Below the pieces are notes generated by a model that ran no database searches, was not told the DNA's origin, and saw only the letters and a program-made list of their open reading frames with translations. Both the position numbers and the translations under genes were made by a program. From Struthio camelus (Eukaryota; Chordata; Aves; Struthioniformes; Struthionidae), in contig NC_090967.1 in the NCBI RefSeq assembly GCF_040807025.1, forward strand, positions 6,936,001 through 7,000,000: a stretch of 64,000 nucleotides of DNA, read 5' to 3'. Below, piece after piece: positions 22,520-33,024 of the stretch (position 1 is the first letter of the stretch; the number at the start of each line of letters is the position of its first letter).

Positions 22520-23090
22520 CCCGGGACGGGCACCGGCACCGGCACCGGGACCCGGAGTCCGCTCCGCGCTGCCCCGAGCGGGCCGAACCGGGCCGAACCG
22601 GGCCGAACCGGGCCGGGCCGGGCGGTTCGCGGCGGCGCCCCCCCGCGCCCCTCGGGCGGCCGCGGGCGGCGGGTCCCGGTGCCGGTGCCGGTGCCGGTCG
22701 CGGGCTCCTGGCAGCGGCGCGGCGGCTCCCGGCGCGGCCGCACGGTGGCGCCGTCGCCCGCCGGATGCGCCCGGGCGGGGTGGGAGTGGGGATGTGGGGG
22801 TGGGAGTGGGGTGGGATGGGGATGTGGGTGGGAGTGGGGTGGGAGTGGGACTGGGGTGGGATGGGGATGTGGGTGGGACTGGGGCGTGGGTGGGGGGTGG
22901 GACTGGGGATGTGGGTGGGATGGTGGTGGGAGTGGGTGTGGGTGGGATTGGGGATGTGGGTGGGACTGGCGTGGGAGTGGGTGTGGGTGGGATTGGGGAT
23001 GTGGGTGGGACTGGCGTGGGAGTGGGACTGGGGTGGGATTGGGGATGGGGTGGGAACGGGGTGGGAATGGGGGAGTGTGACCCCCCCGGC
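22520..23090. repeat. GC-rich simple repeats and G-rich degenerate minisatellite
   Basis: Contains GGCACC tandem units (about 22,527-22,552), four GGGCCGAACC units (about 22,577-22,616), and from 22,780 to 23,075 a degenerate array of GTGGGACTGGGGATGTGGGT-type units about 20-45 bp long. The G runs are short and regularly spaced. Confidence 0.8.
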
Positions 23091-24285
23091 CCAGCCTGGC
23101 AGCGGGGTCAGAGACCTGGGGGCTCTGCGGGGCGCAGACACCCCTCGCCCGGCTACAGTCCCCGGTAAAGACCTGGGAAAATCCAAACCGGAGCCGCCGC
23201 CGCCGGGGACGGGGGCGTCACGCACGGGTGTCCCCGGGCTCGCGGCCGGCGGGGCCGAGGCTTCGCCTCTCCCGCCGCGATGGACTCGAGCCGGCGGCTT
23301 CTCTTGTTCCTACAAGGGAAAGAAATTACTCGCGGGCGGCGGGCGCGCCGGCGGGTCGTGCCGTGCCGCGCCGGGCCCCGCTGATGCTCGCTCTGATATC
23401 GCATATGCAAGACGCGTGCGGGGGGATTTCAATAACACGCTCCATTTCTCGCTCCGTGTTAGCCAGGCGGCTGCGAGCGGGCGCTGCGTCCGGCGGGCCG
23501 CATCCTGCCCCGGCCGCGGGACGGGGACGCTGCTGCATCCGGGGATGCTTTCCACGGACCGGGGTGGGGGGTGCATTGGGGGGGAGAGGGGGTGCATTTT
23601 TTTTTTTAAGCCTTTCGCCCTAACGAGCTTCCTGAGTATTTATTAGAATATTTTACCGTAGGTGGGGGAGGCAACCTCAGGCCTGCTCGATGGAGTCCGG
23701 CTGCAGCTCCCGTTCGAAAGCCGCATCCTTGCAGGGAGCGACCCGCTAGGTGAATGAACTGGCTCGGCCTCCGCTTAGCCGTAGGGCGGCACGGTGGGAG
23801 CCTCGTCTGCGTAGCTGATGTCTGCCGGCCCGTCTGGAGGGCGGCGCGCCGGGAGCGGCCGGGAGGGGGCCGGGGTCCCCCCCCTCTGCCGGGGCGCCGC
23901 CGGGGCTGCAGGGCCGGACGCGGAGCCCGCTCATAGGCAAGAGAGGCAGCGGGGCGGCGAGAGCAGCGGGACGCTCGCCCCGTCCCGGAGCGCCCGGCGC
24001 CCCGGCCGACCTGGCACTCGGAGCAGCCCCGAGGCTGCTCTACGCTGCCGGGTCGGGGCTCCTCGCCTCCCTGCCCGCCGCACCCTCTCCGTCCGCTCGT
24101 CCTGCCCCGGGGGCCACGGCCTCACCTTCCGCTTCTCCCCCTTTGTCCTCTCCTAGCATCTTCCCGGAGAGGCTCCAGGCCGCCGGCACTGGCCTCCCTG
24201 CGCGAGGGAAGCTCCTCCACCTCCCAGTCCTCCCACTTCTCCTCCCTTCCTTGCTCTCTCCCACCCCCCCCCTTTTTTTTTTTTT
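23091..24285. other. GC-rich intergenic DNA
   Basis: CpG-rich, with no exon, RNA gene or repeat family that I can name. It ends in a C/T-rich tract and a T run at about 24,255-24,290. Confidence 0.45.
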
Positions 24286-24289
24286 TTAA

Positions 24290-24500
24290 CAAGAAATGAG
24301 TTGTCTTCCTCCGATGTGACTAAAAGCACTCTGGAAATGTCAGCCACCGCTGGAAAGGGACCCAGATAACATTTAGCTTTAGGTAAGAGAGTAGATTTTC
24401 TCTGCGCTAATTCATATTGATGAGCTGCCGGCTGGCAGGGCGCGCGGCGCCCGTAGCGCTGGCTGATCGCTAGTGAGCGGTGCGGGGAATTGTTTGCGTA
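24290..24500. promoter_or_regulatory. Candidate conserved non-coding element
   Basis: A unique, balanced-composition block inside GC-rich DNA, with CAGATAAC (GATA-type), GCTAATTCATATTGATGAG (homeodomain and POU-like) and TGATCGCTAG motifs. No coding potential is visible. Its look resembles developmental enhancers near EFNA2. Conservation cannot be tested here. Confidence 0.3.
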
Positions 24501-26155
24501 GCGGAGATTGCGGAGCGCTTTCTGCTCCCAGCGGCACCTGCGTCTGCGCTGGTCGCTCCCCGTTCGCTCCTATAAGATGAAGAGTGGAAACGGGAGATGG
24601 TTTATACAGTGCCGAGCCGGAGGGGACGCCGGGGGACGCCGGGGGACGCGTCCTCGGTGCCTTCCCAGGACTCCTGGGTCCCTTCCGACACCTCCCCTTC
24701 CTCCTACCCAGGGCAGCAAAAGGCCGAAAAGCCCCGAAAGCAGCCGGGAGCCCCCCGAAACGCAGCCCCGGGGAGCGTGCCGCCTGTTTTGGCTCCGTTA
24801 TTAGTTTTCAGCCCGTCCTGGGTTTGCGCCAGCTGATGATGAAAAACAAACAAGTAAAGCTCTTCTTCGCCAGAGCGGATCAAGGATTTGGGAACTTTTA
24901 GAGCTTTATTCAGGTTTTGTGTTTCTGAATCATGTTTGCGAACTGGCTGAGCAGCTCCGGAGAGAGTCAGAGCGCAAACACGGGCGGAGGGGGGAAAAAT
25001 ATCTTGTGTCGGGGATTTTAGGGCCTGGAATTAGGGGGAGGAAGGGAAAAAAAATGGGGGGGGGAGGGAGGGAGGGGTGGAAAGGGAAAAAGGCGAAAGG
25101 AGAAAGGAGACAATGGCAGAAGGCACCCCGGGGACTTCCTGAGAGGTTTTAGAAATTCAAAACGCGCCGTAGAGCCTCAAAGCGGTGTCAGTCAGAGCCG
25201 CGGCGCGGGGACGGCTGCGGCCGCGGCCGAACAATGCCGGCTTGTGGGCGGAAGGTGGGAACCGCGGGGCCGCGAGCGGCTCCCGCGCGCCGCGGCCGTT
25301 CCGCTGGGCGAGCGCGCGTTCCGCATGAATCGATTCTGGACAGAGCCGCCCCGTAACCCCCCCCGCCTCGCTGTGACAGCTGGAAGGACGATTCGGCGGC
25401 TGAGTGACAGCGGGCGGAGGACTGACAAGGCGAAAGGCCGCAGGACTTTCCTTTCCTCTTTATTTATTTATTTGCTTCTTTCCTCCCGCCTTTTTCCCCC
25501 CGCCGGTGACTTTTTTGGGGCGAGGGTCGGCCCGTGCGTTCGCCCGTGCTTTCCGCAGCCCCTCAAACTGCCGGAGCTTTTCCGCCTTGTTGCATCGGGA
25601 AGAGCAGCTGCCCCCCCGCCGGCCCCGGGGCTCCCCGCGCCGCGGCCCCCCGTGTCCTGCCCCGAGTTTCTCCGGCCTCGTGCGCCCGCCGAGGCGGCCA
25701 ACGCCGCCGGGGCCGGTTTCGCTTTCACGCCGCCCCGGCCGCCCGCCGCGGCGAGGGCCAAGACGCCCCGAAAACCCTGGCGGGAACCTTTTTGGGGAAA
25801 GGATCAGGGGAAGTAATGGAGCAAGCGATGCGCCCGCACGGGCCGGGGCCGGAGCGGCGTCTGCTCCCAGTGGCTCCCAGTGGCTCCCAGTAGCTCCCCG
25901 ACGCGGGGACACCGCCGGCCGCCGGGCAGCAGCTCCGGCCAGGGCCCCCGAGCCCCGGCGGCCGGCGGTTTGGGTCGCAGCCCTGCGCCCGCCGGGAGGC
26001 AGCGAGCTGGTCTGAGAGCGCATTTAAAGACGACGGCGGCGGCTCGAGACACTTGCGCAGCCCCGGAGCCGACAGGTCCGGGAGTCACGTCCCGGCGGCT
26101 GCTGCGCCGCCCCTGCCCTGCCGCGCTCCTGCCCGCGCGGCTCCCCCGCCTCGTT
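24501..26155. other. GC-rich intergenic DNA
   Basis: Holds three GGGGGACGCC units (about 24,627-24,655) and a long purine stretch with G runs (about 25,045-25,080). I recognise no gene. Confidence 0.45.
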
Positions 26156-26425
26156 AGGTGACCTGCGCGTTATTAATAATCGTGTCAAGAATAAAGAGCG
26201 CTCTTGTCGTCTCTGGATCCTGTTGCTTTCCCGGTCCCCTGCTCCGGTTCCCCCAGCCTGCCCGGGAGGCGAGACGGATAAAGGAAACTAATTAAGGATC
26301 GCCAGCGTCTTCTGTTGGAGCATTTGGGCGCGTTCAGTAGTCAAAGACAAGCGTCTTGTTGCAAGAAAATCAATTTTACAGTTACAGGAGCAGAATAAAT
26401 GGAGGTGGTGCATTAAAGCAGGCGG
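26156..26425. promoter_or_regulatory. Candidate conserved non-coding element
   Basis: AT-rich patches with GTTATTAATAATCGTG, ACTAATTAAGGATCG and AATCAATTTTACAG motifs, typical of homeodomain-bound enhancers, set in GC-rich DNA. The call is by appearance only. Confidence 0.3.
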
Positions 26426-26814
26426 CCGGCCGGGGCGCGGGGCCGGCAGCGCGCCGCCGTTACATCCACGCGGGTCCTCGGCCTCCGGCTCCCGGGCGTC
26501 GAACGCGCGCGCGGCGCCCAACTTAGCGGCTCCCGGGCCGACAGCGTTAACACTGCTTTTCTTCGGCAGGGATTAGGAGAAGATGTAAATCGAGGCGATG
26601 AGGTGGCTCACGGCCCTGCAAGTACCGCGGCTTTGCCCGCGCCCTGCCTGGCACCGGGCTGTCTTTCAGCCAAAGGGGCTGCGCAAACGGGGCTCGGATT
26701 TGCAGACCCGCTGCCCGGAGGGCAGTTTGCAAGCCACCAAGTAGCAGCCCAAAAAACGCCGCCCTGCTCGCGCTGTGACGGGTGCGCGCCCCCGCCGGCC
26801 CCGCTCGTGCCGGG

Positions 26815-27130
26815 AATTCATCATCCCTCCTGCCATGCAAAGCCCGATCTGTATTTCACTTACACCTCCTCTCTCTCTGCAGGCATGTGGCTAAAATCTA
26901 TTGGTTTTGTGCACAGTTTTATTGTTTTTTTAGGGTCAGGAAAATGGTAAAGAAGCCAATTATCCTTGACGGAGGGGGTTAAATGCTCTTCACCCGGCGC
27001 AGCTATCTGCACCGAGCCGGTGGGTCTCATTTGATGGTTGGGAAAGTTATCAGCTGCCTGTAAATAAGGGAGCAGCAGACGGGGGGCCCAAACTAAAATG
27101 ACTTTTATGCTAAACAGCGCTGCTGCATGT
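26815..27130. promoter_or_regulatory. Candidate conserved non-coding element
   Basis: A low-CpG, AT-balanced block including TCTATTGGTTTTGTGCAC and CAGTTTTATTG, flanked by CpG-rich DNA on both sides. It has no convincing open frame. Regulatory function is inferred from composition. Confidence 0.25.
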
Positions 27131-27339
27131 TTGCAGGTGGATAGCGGGTTTCGAGGCCGCACGGCTGCGTCTGGCGGCCCTGCGTCTCGGCGGCCGCAGC
27201 AGCGGTCCGCCCCACCCCGCGTCCCATCGCTTCCCTCTCCCGACGCCCTGCCCCGCGCGGGGGCTGGCGTCTCCCGCCCGCCCCTCGCCGGATGCCATAT
27301 CCCACTTCCCAGCCCCGGCAGGATTTTCTTTTCTTTGCT

Positions 27340-28035
27340 TGTCACACTAGGAAAGTTCCGATCCCTAATCCTCAAATTGTCCCTGGCCGGTTTTACATAC
27401 ATTTCTAAGCTCCTCATAATAGATTTATTTAAAAAAAAAAAAAAAAGAAAGGAAATAAAAACCTCTCTGAGGGTTATTATAGGATATTTTTGTTTTAATT
27501 GAAAGCTCTGGTGCAATGGGCCGGATCCTCATTGGCACAACTCGGCGCGGCCGGCACGGCTCGGAGGGTGAGACCCGTTCCCGCGGGGCCGGATCCGGCT
27601 CACTGCGCCCCTGCTATCCGCCTTCTCGAGCATCCCTGCGGCTTACCCGGCCGGCGCGACGGAGCAAGCGAGGGCGGGAAAATTACGGTCCGCAGTGGGA
27701 TCCGCGTGGCAAAAGACCCTCAGCATCTCTCCCCACACTGGCAAAGGGCTGCAGGAGTTTCCAGCATTGCGTGCACGCTCCCAGGCTGCTCAGCACAGCT
27801 CAGGTGCCCCCCAAAATGAACCAAAATGCAGAGGGACAGAAAAAACCTTCTGCAAAGGTGCTTTCTCCATCGGCATCTGCAGCGCGTTGCCGAGGCCTGG
27901 CCGGCGGCAGCTGCCCTCGTGGATCGCCGTTAATTGCAGTGATTGCTTTTCTGCCAAGCGGCGGCTGGCTGGATTGTCTTGTTTCTCTGTATCAGATTGA
28001 AAATCAATATGGAAGAAAATTGAAAAGTACATATT
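27340..28035. promoter_or_regulatory. Two AT-balanced blocks (about 27,340-27,510 and 27,920-28,035)
   Basis: The left block has an A tract at about 27,430 and TTTTGTTTTAATTG. The right block has GTTAATTGCAGTGATTGC and TTGAAAATCAATATGG. Both contrast with the GC-rich DNA between them. I see no gene. Confidence 0.25.
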
Positions 28036-28609
28036 TGGGGTGATGGAGAGCAGGGTGGGGGGCACCAGGTCCTGCCGGGGTTGTTTGCAGCCGGCGGAGC
28101 AGCGAGCTCCTTGCATCGTCCCCGCCACGCGGCAGAGAAAATTCCCCAGAAAAGAGGGAGCCAGAAGCCGAAAGGGAGCCCGGACTGATCGGCTGATTGC
28201 AAAAGGCAGGATGAGCGCCATGGAGCCCCCCTTTCCCTTCGTTACCATCCATGCCACTCATTTCCCTAACAACCCACCTTGAAAGCGTTTAAGCGCTCAC
28301 CGCCCTGCCGCAGGCACGGCTGCTTGCTGAAGGGTCTGCTGCTCGTCCCCGACCATCTCCTGCCTAGATCAGCCCTGGCCGGGGCTCGGAGCCTTGCGAA
28401 CCTGCTTTGCGGGTGCTTCGAGAGCAGCCGGAGCAGCCCGGCTTGCCGGCACCCCGGCCAGGCGGGCCAGCCTGCTCCCGGCTCTCGGGGCCGCCGGGCA
28501 AGCCGGCGTGGCCTGCAAAGCCCTCGGCGCCGTCCCCTGCCAGGCACGGGGTGCACCGAGGTGCACGGGCTGCAGCACGGCCTGGCCACGGGTGGCCGAG
28601 CCGCGGGGA

Positions 28610-28925
28610 AATGCCTCAACCTTAAACCAACTTAATTAAGTTGCTGCAGTGGTTTCCCAGAGTTTGCTCTTCTGGTTTTTTTTGGAGAGAAGTTGCCTTG
28701 AAACCTGCATTCTCTGTGGTCTGGGGAGAGAGGAAGGTCTCTGGGTGAATTAGCATTTATATAGCTGTGCCTTGCATTTCAAACCCCCTTTATCTCTATT
28801 AGCACCTAATAAAGACAGAGCTTTGCTCTAATTCATAATTATAGCACTGGATGGAAATATTTGTGTTTCTATTCCCTGGGAGTTTGCCTCGAAGACCCTC
28901 AGCCAATTTGGAGTGCGATATCCCC
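28610..28925. promoter_or_regulatory. Candidate conserved non-coding element
   Basis: Dense in homeodomain-type cores: CTTAATTAAGTTGC (palindromic TTAATTAA), GAATTAGCATTTATATAGC, CTATTAGCACCTAATAAAG and CTAATTCATAATTATAGC. No coding exon fits. Among the best enhancer-like blocks in the window. Confidence 0.35.
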
Positions 28926-29114
28926 AGGTTCCCCCTCCGCTCCCGCCGCCCGGGCCCGCCGCGGCGGAGGCGCTCGGTGCCGCACAGGGCAGCGCCGGGG
29001 GTGGCCGGACCTGGCACCCGCCGCCCCGGGGTGGCGCAAACGCCTCGAGCGGGTGCTGGGCGAGGACACCCGGGTTTGCACGTCCTGGCAGCGTCCTGCA
29101 GCGAGGCCACAACT

Positions 29115-29178
29115 GCTTGCACGAGGGGTCGCTTGCACGAGGGGTCGCTTGCACGAGGGGTCGCTTGCACGAGGGGTC
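29115..29178. repeat. 16-bp tandem repeat, four copies
   Basis: Four identical copies of GCTTGCACGAGGGGTC, followed by a partial fifth. A short, perfect array in GC-rich DNA. Confidence 0.95.
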
Positions 29179-30134
29179 GCTTGCAGAGCGCTCTGGCAGG
29201 CCAGGCCAGCAGGGGCGCGGGGAGAAACGCCGCGGGCAGGAGGTTGCCCCGGCTCATCCCTCGCAGCACCCACGCGGCCGGCTGCAGCGGGTGCAGCCGC
29301 AGCCCAGGCGCCAGCGAGACCCGGCTCCGTCGGGGCCGGGGCGCTCCGGGCTGCGCCAGCCGCCGCCGCACTGCAAAAAATGCCTCGTTGTACATTCAGC
29401 GCACTCCCGCGCACAAATGGGTTTAAACTACCTTAAGTGTTTCAGCAGGGAACTGGCGCTCGCGGTGTAACACTGTATTACCGCAGCATTAGGAGTGAAG
29501 TATTGATCCTAATCCCCCGGTTCAAAAATAGGATTATCGGACGGGGAGGGAGGGGGGCTCCGGGCGGGAGGACGCCCCGGCCGCGGGACCCGCGCCAGCC
29601 CGCCGGCCCCGGGGCCATCGGAGGCGCCCGAAACGGGGCTCGTCCCACCTCCCCCGAATCCGTTCCTGGCTGATCGATTGACCGATCGAATAAGCCATCA
29701 CCGTTTCCCAGGCCGGGGGGGCCCTCGCTGCAGCCTTGCTCGTTTTGGCTGTTCTTCTTCTTTCTGCTGCGAGAGCAGCGGGGCAGCCCGGCCGGAGGCA
29801 GCGCGAGGCCGGGGACGGGCGCCCGGCTCTTTTGTGCAAGGACAAGGAGAAAAGGGGCCGGGGGGGGGGGGGCGGGGGGGGTCCGAACGCTGCTCCCGGC
29901 CCAACCCGCCGCCTCATTTCAGCGCTTTTGGGTTTGTTTTTTTTCCCCCCAGTTTTCCCCACGGGCGGCAACCCCGCCTGACCCCGACGCCGGCCCCGGG
30001 GGTCCCCGCCGGCTCCGCTCCCGTCGCGCTCCTAATCGCCGCTTCCTAGGTTTTAATCCCCTCTCTCCTCCCGGCTGGGTTTTCCTCTCCTCCGCTCTCT
30101 CTTCTTCCTTCTCTCCCTTCTCCCCCCCCCCCGC

Positions 30135-30280
30135 AAGACAAATTACCCTTAATGATATGCTGAAGGCCATGACACTCATGTTGTCTCTTTGTCATCCTTC
30201 GCCGTGCAGCGTGAAAAGATAATACAAAATGCGGCACTTATCTGCAATTGCGAGCCAAGACAACTCGCTAATCCCTTAAT
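30135..30280. promoter_or_regulatory. Candidate conserved non-coding element
   Basis: A sharp AT-balanced block with AAATTACCCTTAATGATATG, GAAAAGATAATACAAAATG and CACTTATCTGCAATTG. It mixes homeodomain and GATA-type sites (GATAAT, CTTATC) and is flanked by C and A tracts. Confidence 0.35.
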
Positions 30281-30589
30281 ACCGGCGCGGCGCGGGGCTC
30301 CCGCGGCGGCCGCCGAGACCGCCGCTCCCCGCGCTGCACCCCGGCGCCGCAGAACAAAATAAAACACGATTAAAAACGCAGGAAAAAAAAAAAAACAGCC
30401 CCCCCCCCAAAAAAAACCAAACCCCAACCCTCCATCGGCAAAGCAGCGCAGGCGCGCGGAGCAGCGCCCAACGCCGGCGCGGGGCTCGCGGCCCCGGGGC
30501 CGACCCGCGCGCCCCTCCGGCCTCCTTCCCTTCCCGGCTCTGATTTCCTCCTCCCCGGAGGAGCCCGAAAGCGGTAAACACCCGTTTAT

Positions 30590-30800
30590 TTGTCAGCTGC
30601 ATCCCCGCAGCCTGCAAGGCTGCTGCAAAAGGTGATATATGATTCCAGTCCTCTTCGCGTGCCGATGTCGGGATTAGGAGCCCTACATATTTTATAGAAA
30701 CCTCGACATGATCTTCCTTTATAAATCATTTAAACAGCAGTGTCTTCTCTTGGTGTGTGATATAAAATATTTACTGGAGTGGATGAAGGCTACTCAGCCG
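30590..30800. promoter_or_regulatory. Candidate non-coding element
   Basis: An AT-balanced stretch with ATATATGATTCCAG, CATATTTTATAG and TGATATAAAATATTTACTGG, set between GC-rich segments. Nothing coding is recognised. Confidence 0.22.
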
Positions 30801-31489
30801 TGTTTACCCCCCCGCTTACCAGGCCGGCGGCTACGCTCGACTAGCCGAGCCGGGCGCATCCCGAACCCCGGGCTCCCCCCGTGCCGGGGGCCGCCGTCGC
30901 CCCCGCGAGACCCCCGGCGCGTCCCCGAGAGCCTCCGTGTCCCGGGAGCCCCGGCGCAGCCCGCTTCCCAGGCCATTAGCATTCGTTGCAACTCTTGCCA
31001 TTCGTTACCTGCCGGGGAAATGAAAACGCGTTCTTCCCCCCAGCAGGGAGTTTCCTACGGAGAGCCCCGACTTTGCAACCATTTCTCGGCGCCGCAGCGC
31101 CGGAGAGCATCCCCCCTCGGCCCGGCCCGGCCCGGCGACGTTCCCGTTATCGCGGGCGTTTTGCACCAGGCGCCGGGCGCTCGCTGCGGCCAGCGCAGCC
31201 AACGCGCCGCTCCTGCAATCCGCCCCCCGCGCTGGGCTGCTTGGGGGCGCGGGGCAGGGGGTGCACGGACCGTCCCGGCGGTGCCGCGCCACCCTGTGCG
31301 GGGGATAAGGCCAGGGAGGGATGGGAGAAGCCCGGAGGTGGCAAGCGGGTATAGCCTATATATAGATGGGGAATGTCTATATGTATACATACACATTCCC
31401 CGCTCGCGGCGCATGGGTGCCAAGCTGAGCGCCTGGGGTGGGGATGCTGCAGGCCCCATCGGCGCCCTGGGGCCCAGCGCCCCCTTGTC

Positions 31490-32045
31490 AACCCCATCGC
31501 CATCCCCATCGCCATCGCCATCGCCATCATTATCGCCATCGCCATCCCCATCGCCATCCCCATCGCCATCGCCATCGCCATTGCCATCGCCATCGCCATC
31601 GCCATCCCCATCTCCATCACCATCGCCATCACCATCGCCATCGCCATCCCCATCTCCATCCCCATCCCCATCCCCATCGCCATCGCCATCCTCATAGCCA
31701 TCCCCGTCCCCATCCCTGTCCCCATCGCCATCGCCATCGCCATCACCATCGCCATCGCCATCCCCATCTCCATCCCCATCCCCATCTCCATCACCATCAC
31801 CATCGCCATCGCCATCCCCATCTCCATCCCCATCCCCATCCCCATCGCCATCCCCACCTCCATCGCCATCGCCATCGCCATCCCCATCGCCATCGCCATC
31901 GCCATCCCCGTCCCCATCGCCATCGCCATCGCCATCGCCATCGCCATCGCCATTGCCATCCCCATCCCCGGCCCATCCCCGTCGCCATCGCCATCGCCAT
32001 CCCCATCCCCCTCGCCATCACCATCGCCATCCCCATCCCGCTCCT
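31490..32045. repeat. CCATCG/CCATCC hexamer array
   Basis: About 90 mixed units of CCATCG, CCATCC, CCATCT and CCATCA, with occasional CCGTCC and CCACCT interruptions. Open on both strands, giving false low-complexity proteins (His-Arg or Met-Ala type). Confidence 0.96.
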
Positions 32046-32334
32046 GGCCTTTCCCAGCCCGCCGGCCCCGCTGCCATCCACATCGCGCCTGGGGCTAACG
32101 GGTTTTCGGGGAGGGGAAGGCGCCGTCCGCTTGCCGGGCTGGGGTTAGCGCTCCACCGGTGCCGGAGGGAAGCGCCGAGCGGCGGCAGGCGCCCGCCTAA
32201 CCCAGCCCAAGCGCTGCAAGAGCCATGACTCCAAAAACTACCCAAAGAGCCTAAAACTCACGTTTTCCGGGAGGTTGGCGCGAGCCCGGCGCCCTGCCCC
32301 GCGCTTTCCGCCGCCGCCGCTTCTCCCGGCACGC

Positions 32335-32500
32335 AGACGGCCCTTATTAAAAAGCAGAATTAGGCTTTCCCCCTCTTGCGGCAAACTTGAGAGCCTCGGC
32401 TCAGCTGCCCGAGCCTGAATTCATTAACAGCGGATTGTTCCTATTCGGCTAATTACGCTGCAATATGCATTGAACGGCGGAAATTAACGCGGGCCGCACA
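32335..32500. promoter_or_regulatory. Candidate conserved non-coding element near the EFNA2 3' end
   Basis: Contains AGCAGAATTAGGC, GAATTCATTAACAGCGG, GGCTAATTACGCTGC and AATATGCATTG (octamer-like). Dense TAAT cores in a GC-rich background. Confidence 0.33.
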
Positions 32501-32824
32501 AAAACGCTAGTTAGCGCTCAAAGGAAGGAGCAGGCGGGCGCGCGCGCGACTTCTGTCTTCCCCTCCCCGAAAACCCGGCGCGGCGGCCGTGGCACAGCCG
32601 CCTCCTCCGCCTTCGGCACGGCGCCGCTGGCTCTCCCGGCACGGGCCGGGCTGCGGGAGCAACCAGACGAAGCCTTTTTGGGTTTTTTTTTTTTTTTTTT
32701 GCTTTTTCTTGCACCGCCCCGGCCGCAGAGGGAAACTGAGGCAGCGGCGGGGCCGGAGGCTGCGGCGGCGCCCCGAGACGCCGGCGCCCCGAGTCCCAGC
32801 CCGGGGCGCTGCTCCGCCAGGCCG

Positions 32825-32940
32825 CGTTGCCTCCAATAATTAAGTACTATCAACAATTGCATATTAATTAATTCAATATCCATTATTATTCATTAACGCA
32901 GTAATTAAATCCTGCCCGTAATTAACGTGCTGCCCAGCAG
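32825..32940. promoter_or_regulatory. Candidate conserved non-coding element (TAAT-rich)
   Basis: Very dense homeodomain cores: CCAATAATTAAGTAC, GCATATTAATTAATTC, CATTATTATTCATTAACGC, GTAATTAAATCC and CCGTAATTAACG, more than eight within about 110 bp. Function is inferred. Confidence 0.38.
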
Positions 32941-33024
32941 AGAGGCCTGGCTCGGCAGCCCCTCGGCGCCGGCGTCAGGGCTGCGGCGCCGGCCGCCGCC
33001 GCGGGCACCAGGCAGGTCTCCAAA

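Noticed and set aside
20363-23646. Very long open frames (500-943 codons) on both strands, Gly/Arg-rich or Pro/His-rich
   Set aside because: They are produced by the stop-free 41-bp minisatellite. All frames are open because 41 is not a multiple of 3; there is no conserved domain or splice logic.
31147-32148. Met-Ala, His-Arg and Pro-Ile repeat proteins
   Set aside because: Translation of the CCATCG/CCATCC hexamer array.
32710-32745. GGGAAACTGAGGCAG, a MIR-like core string
   Set aside because: Only about 15 bases match and the flanks do not follow MIR.
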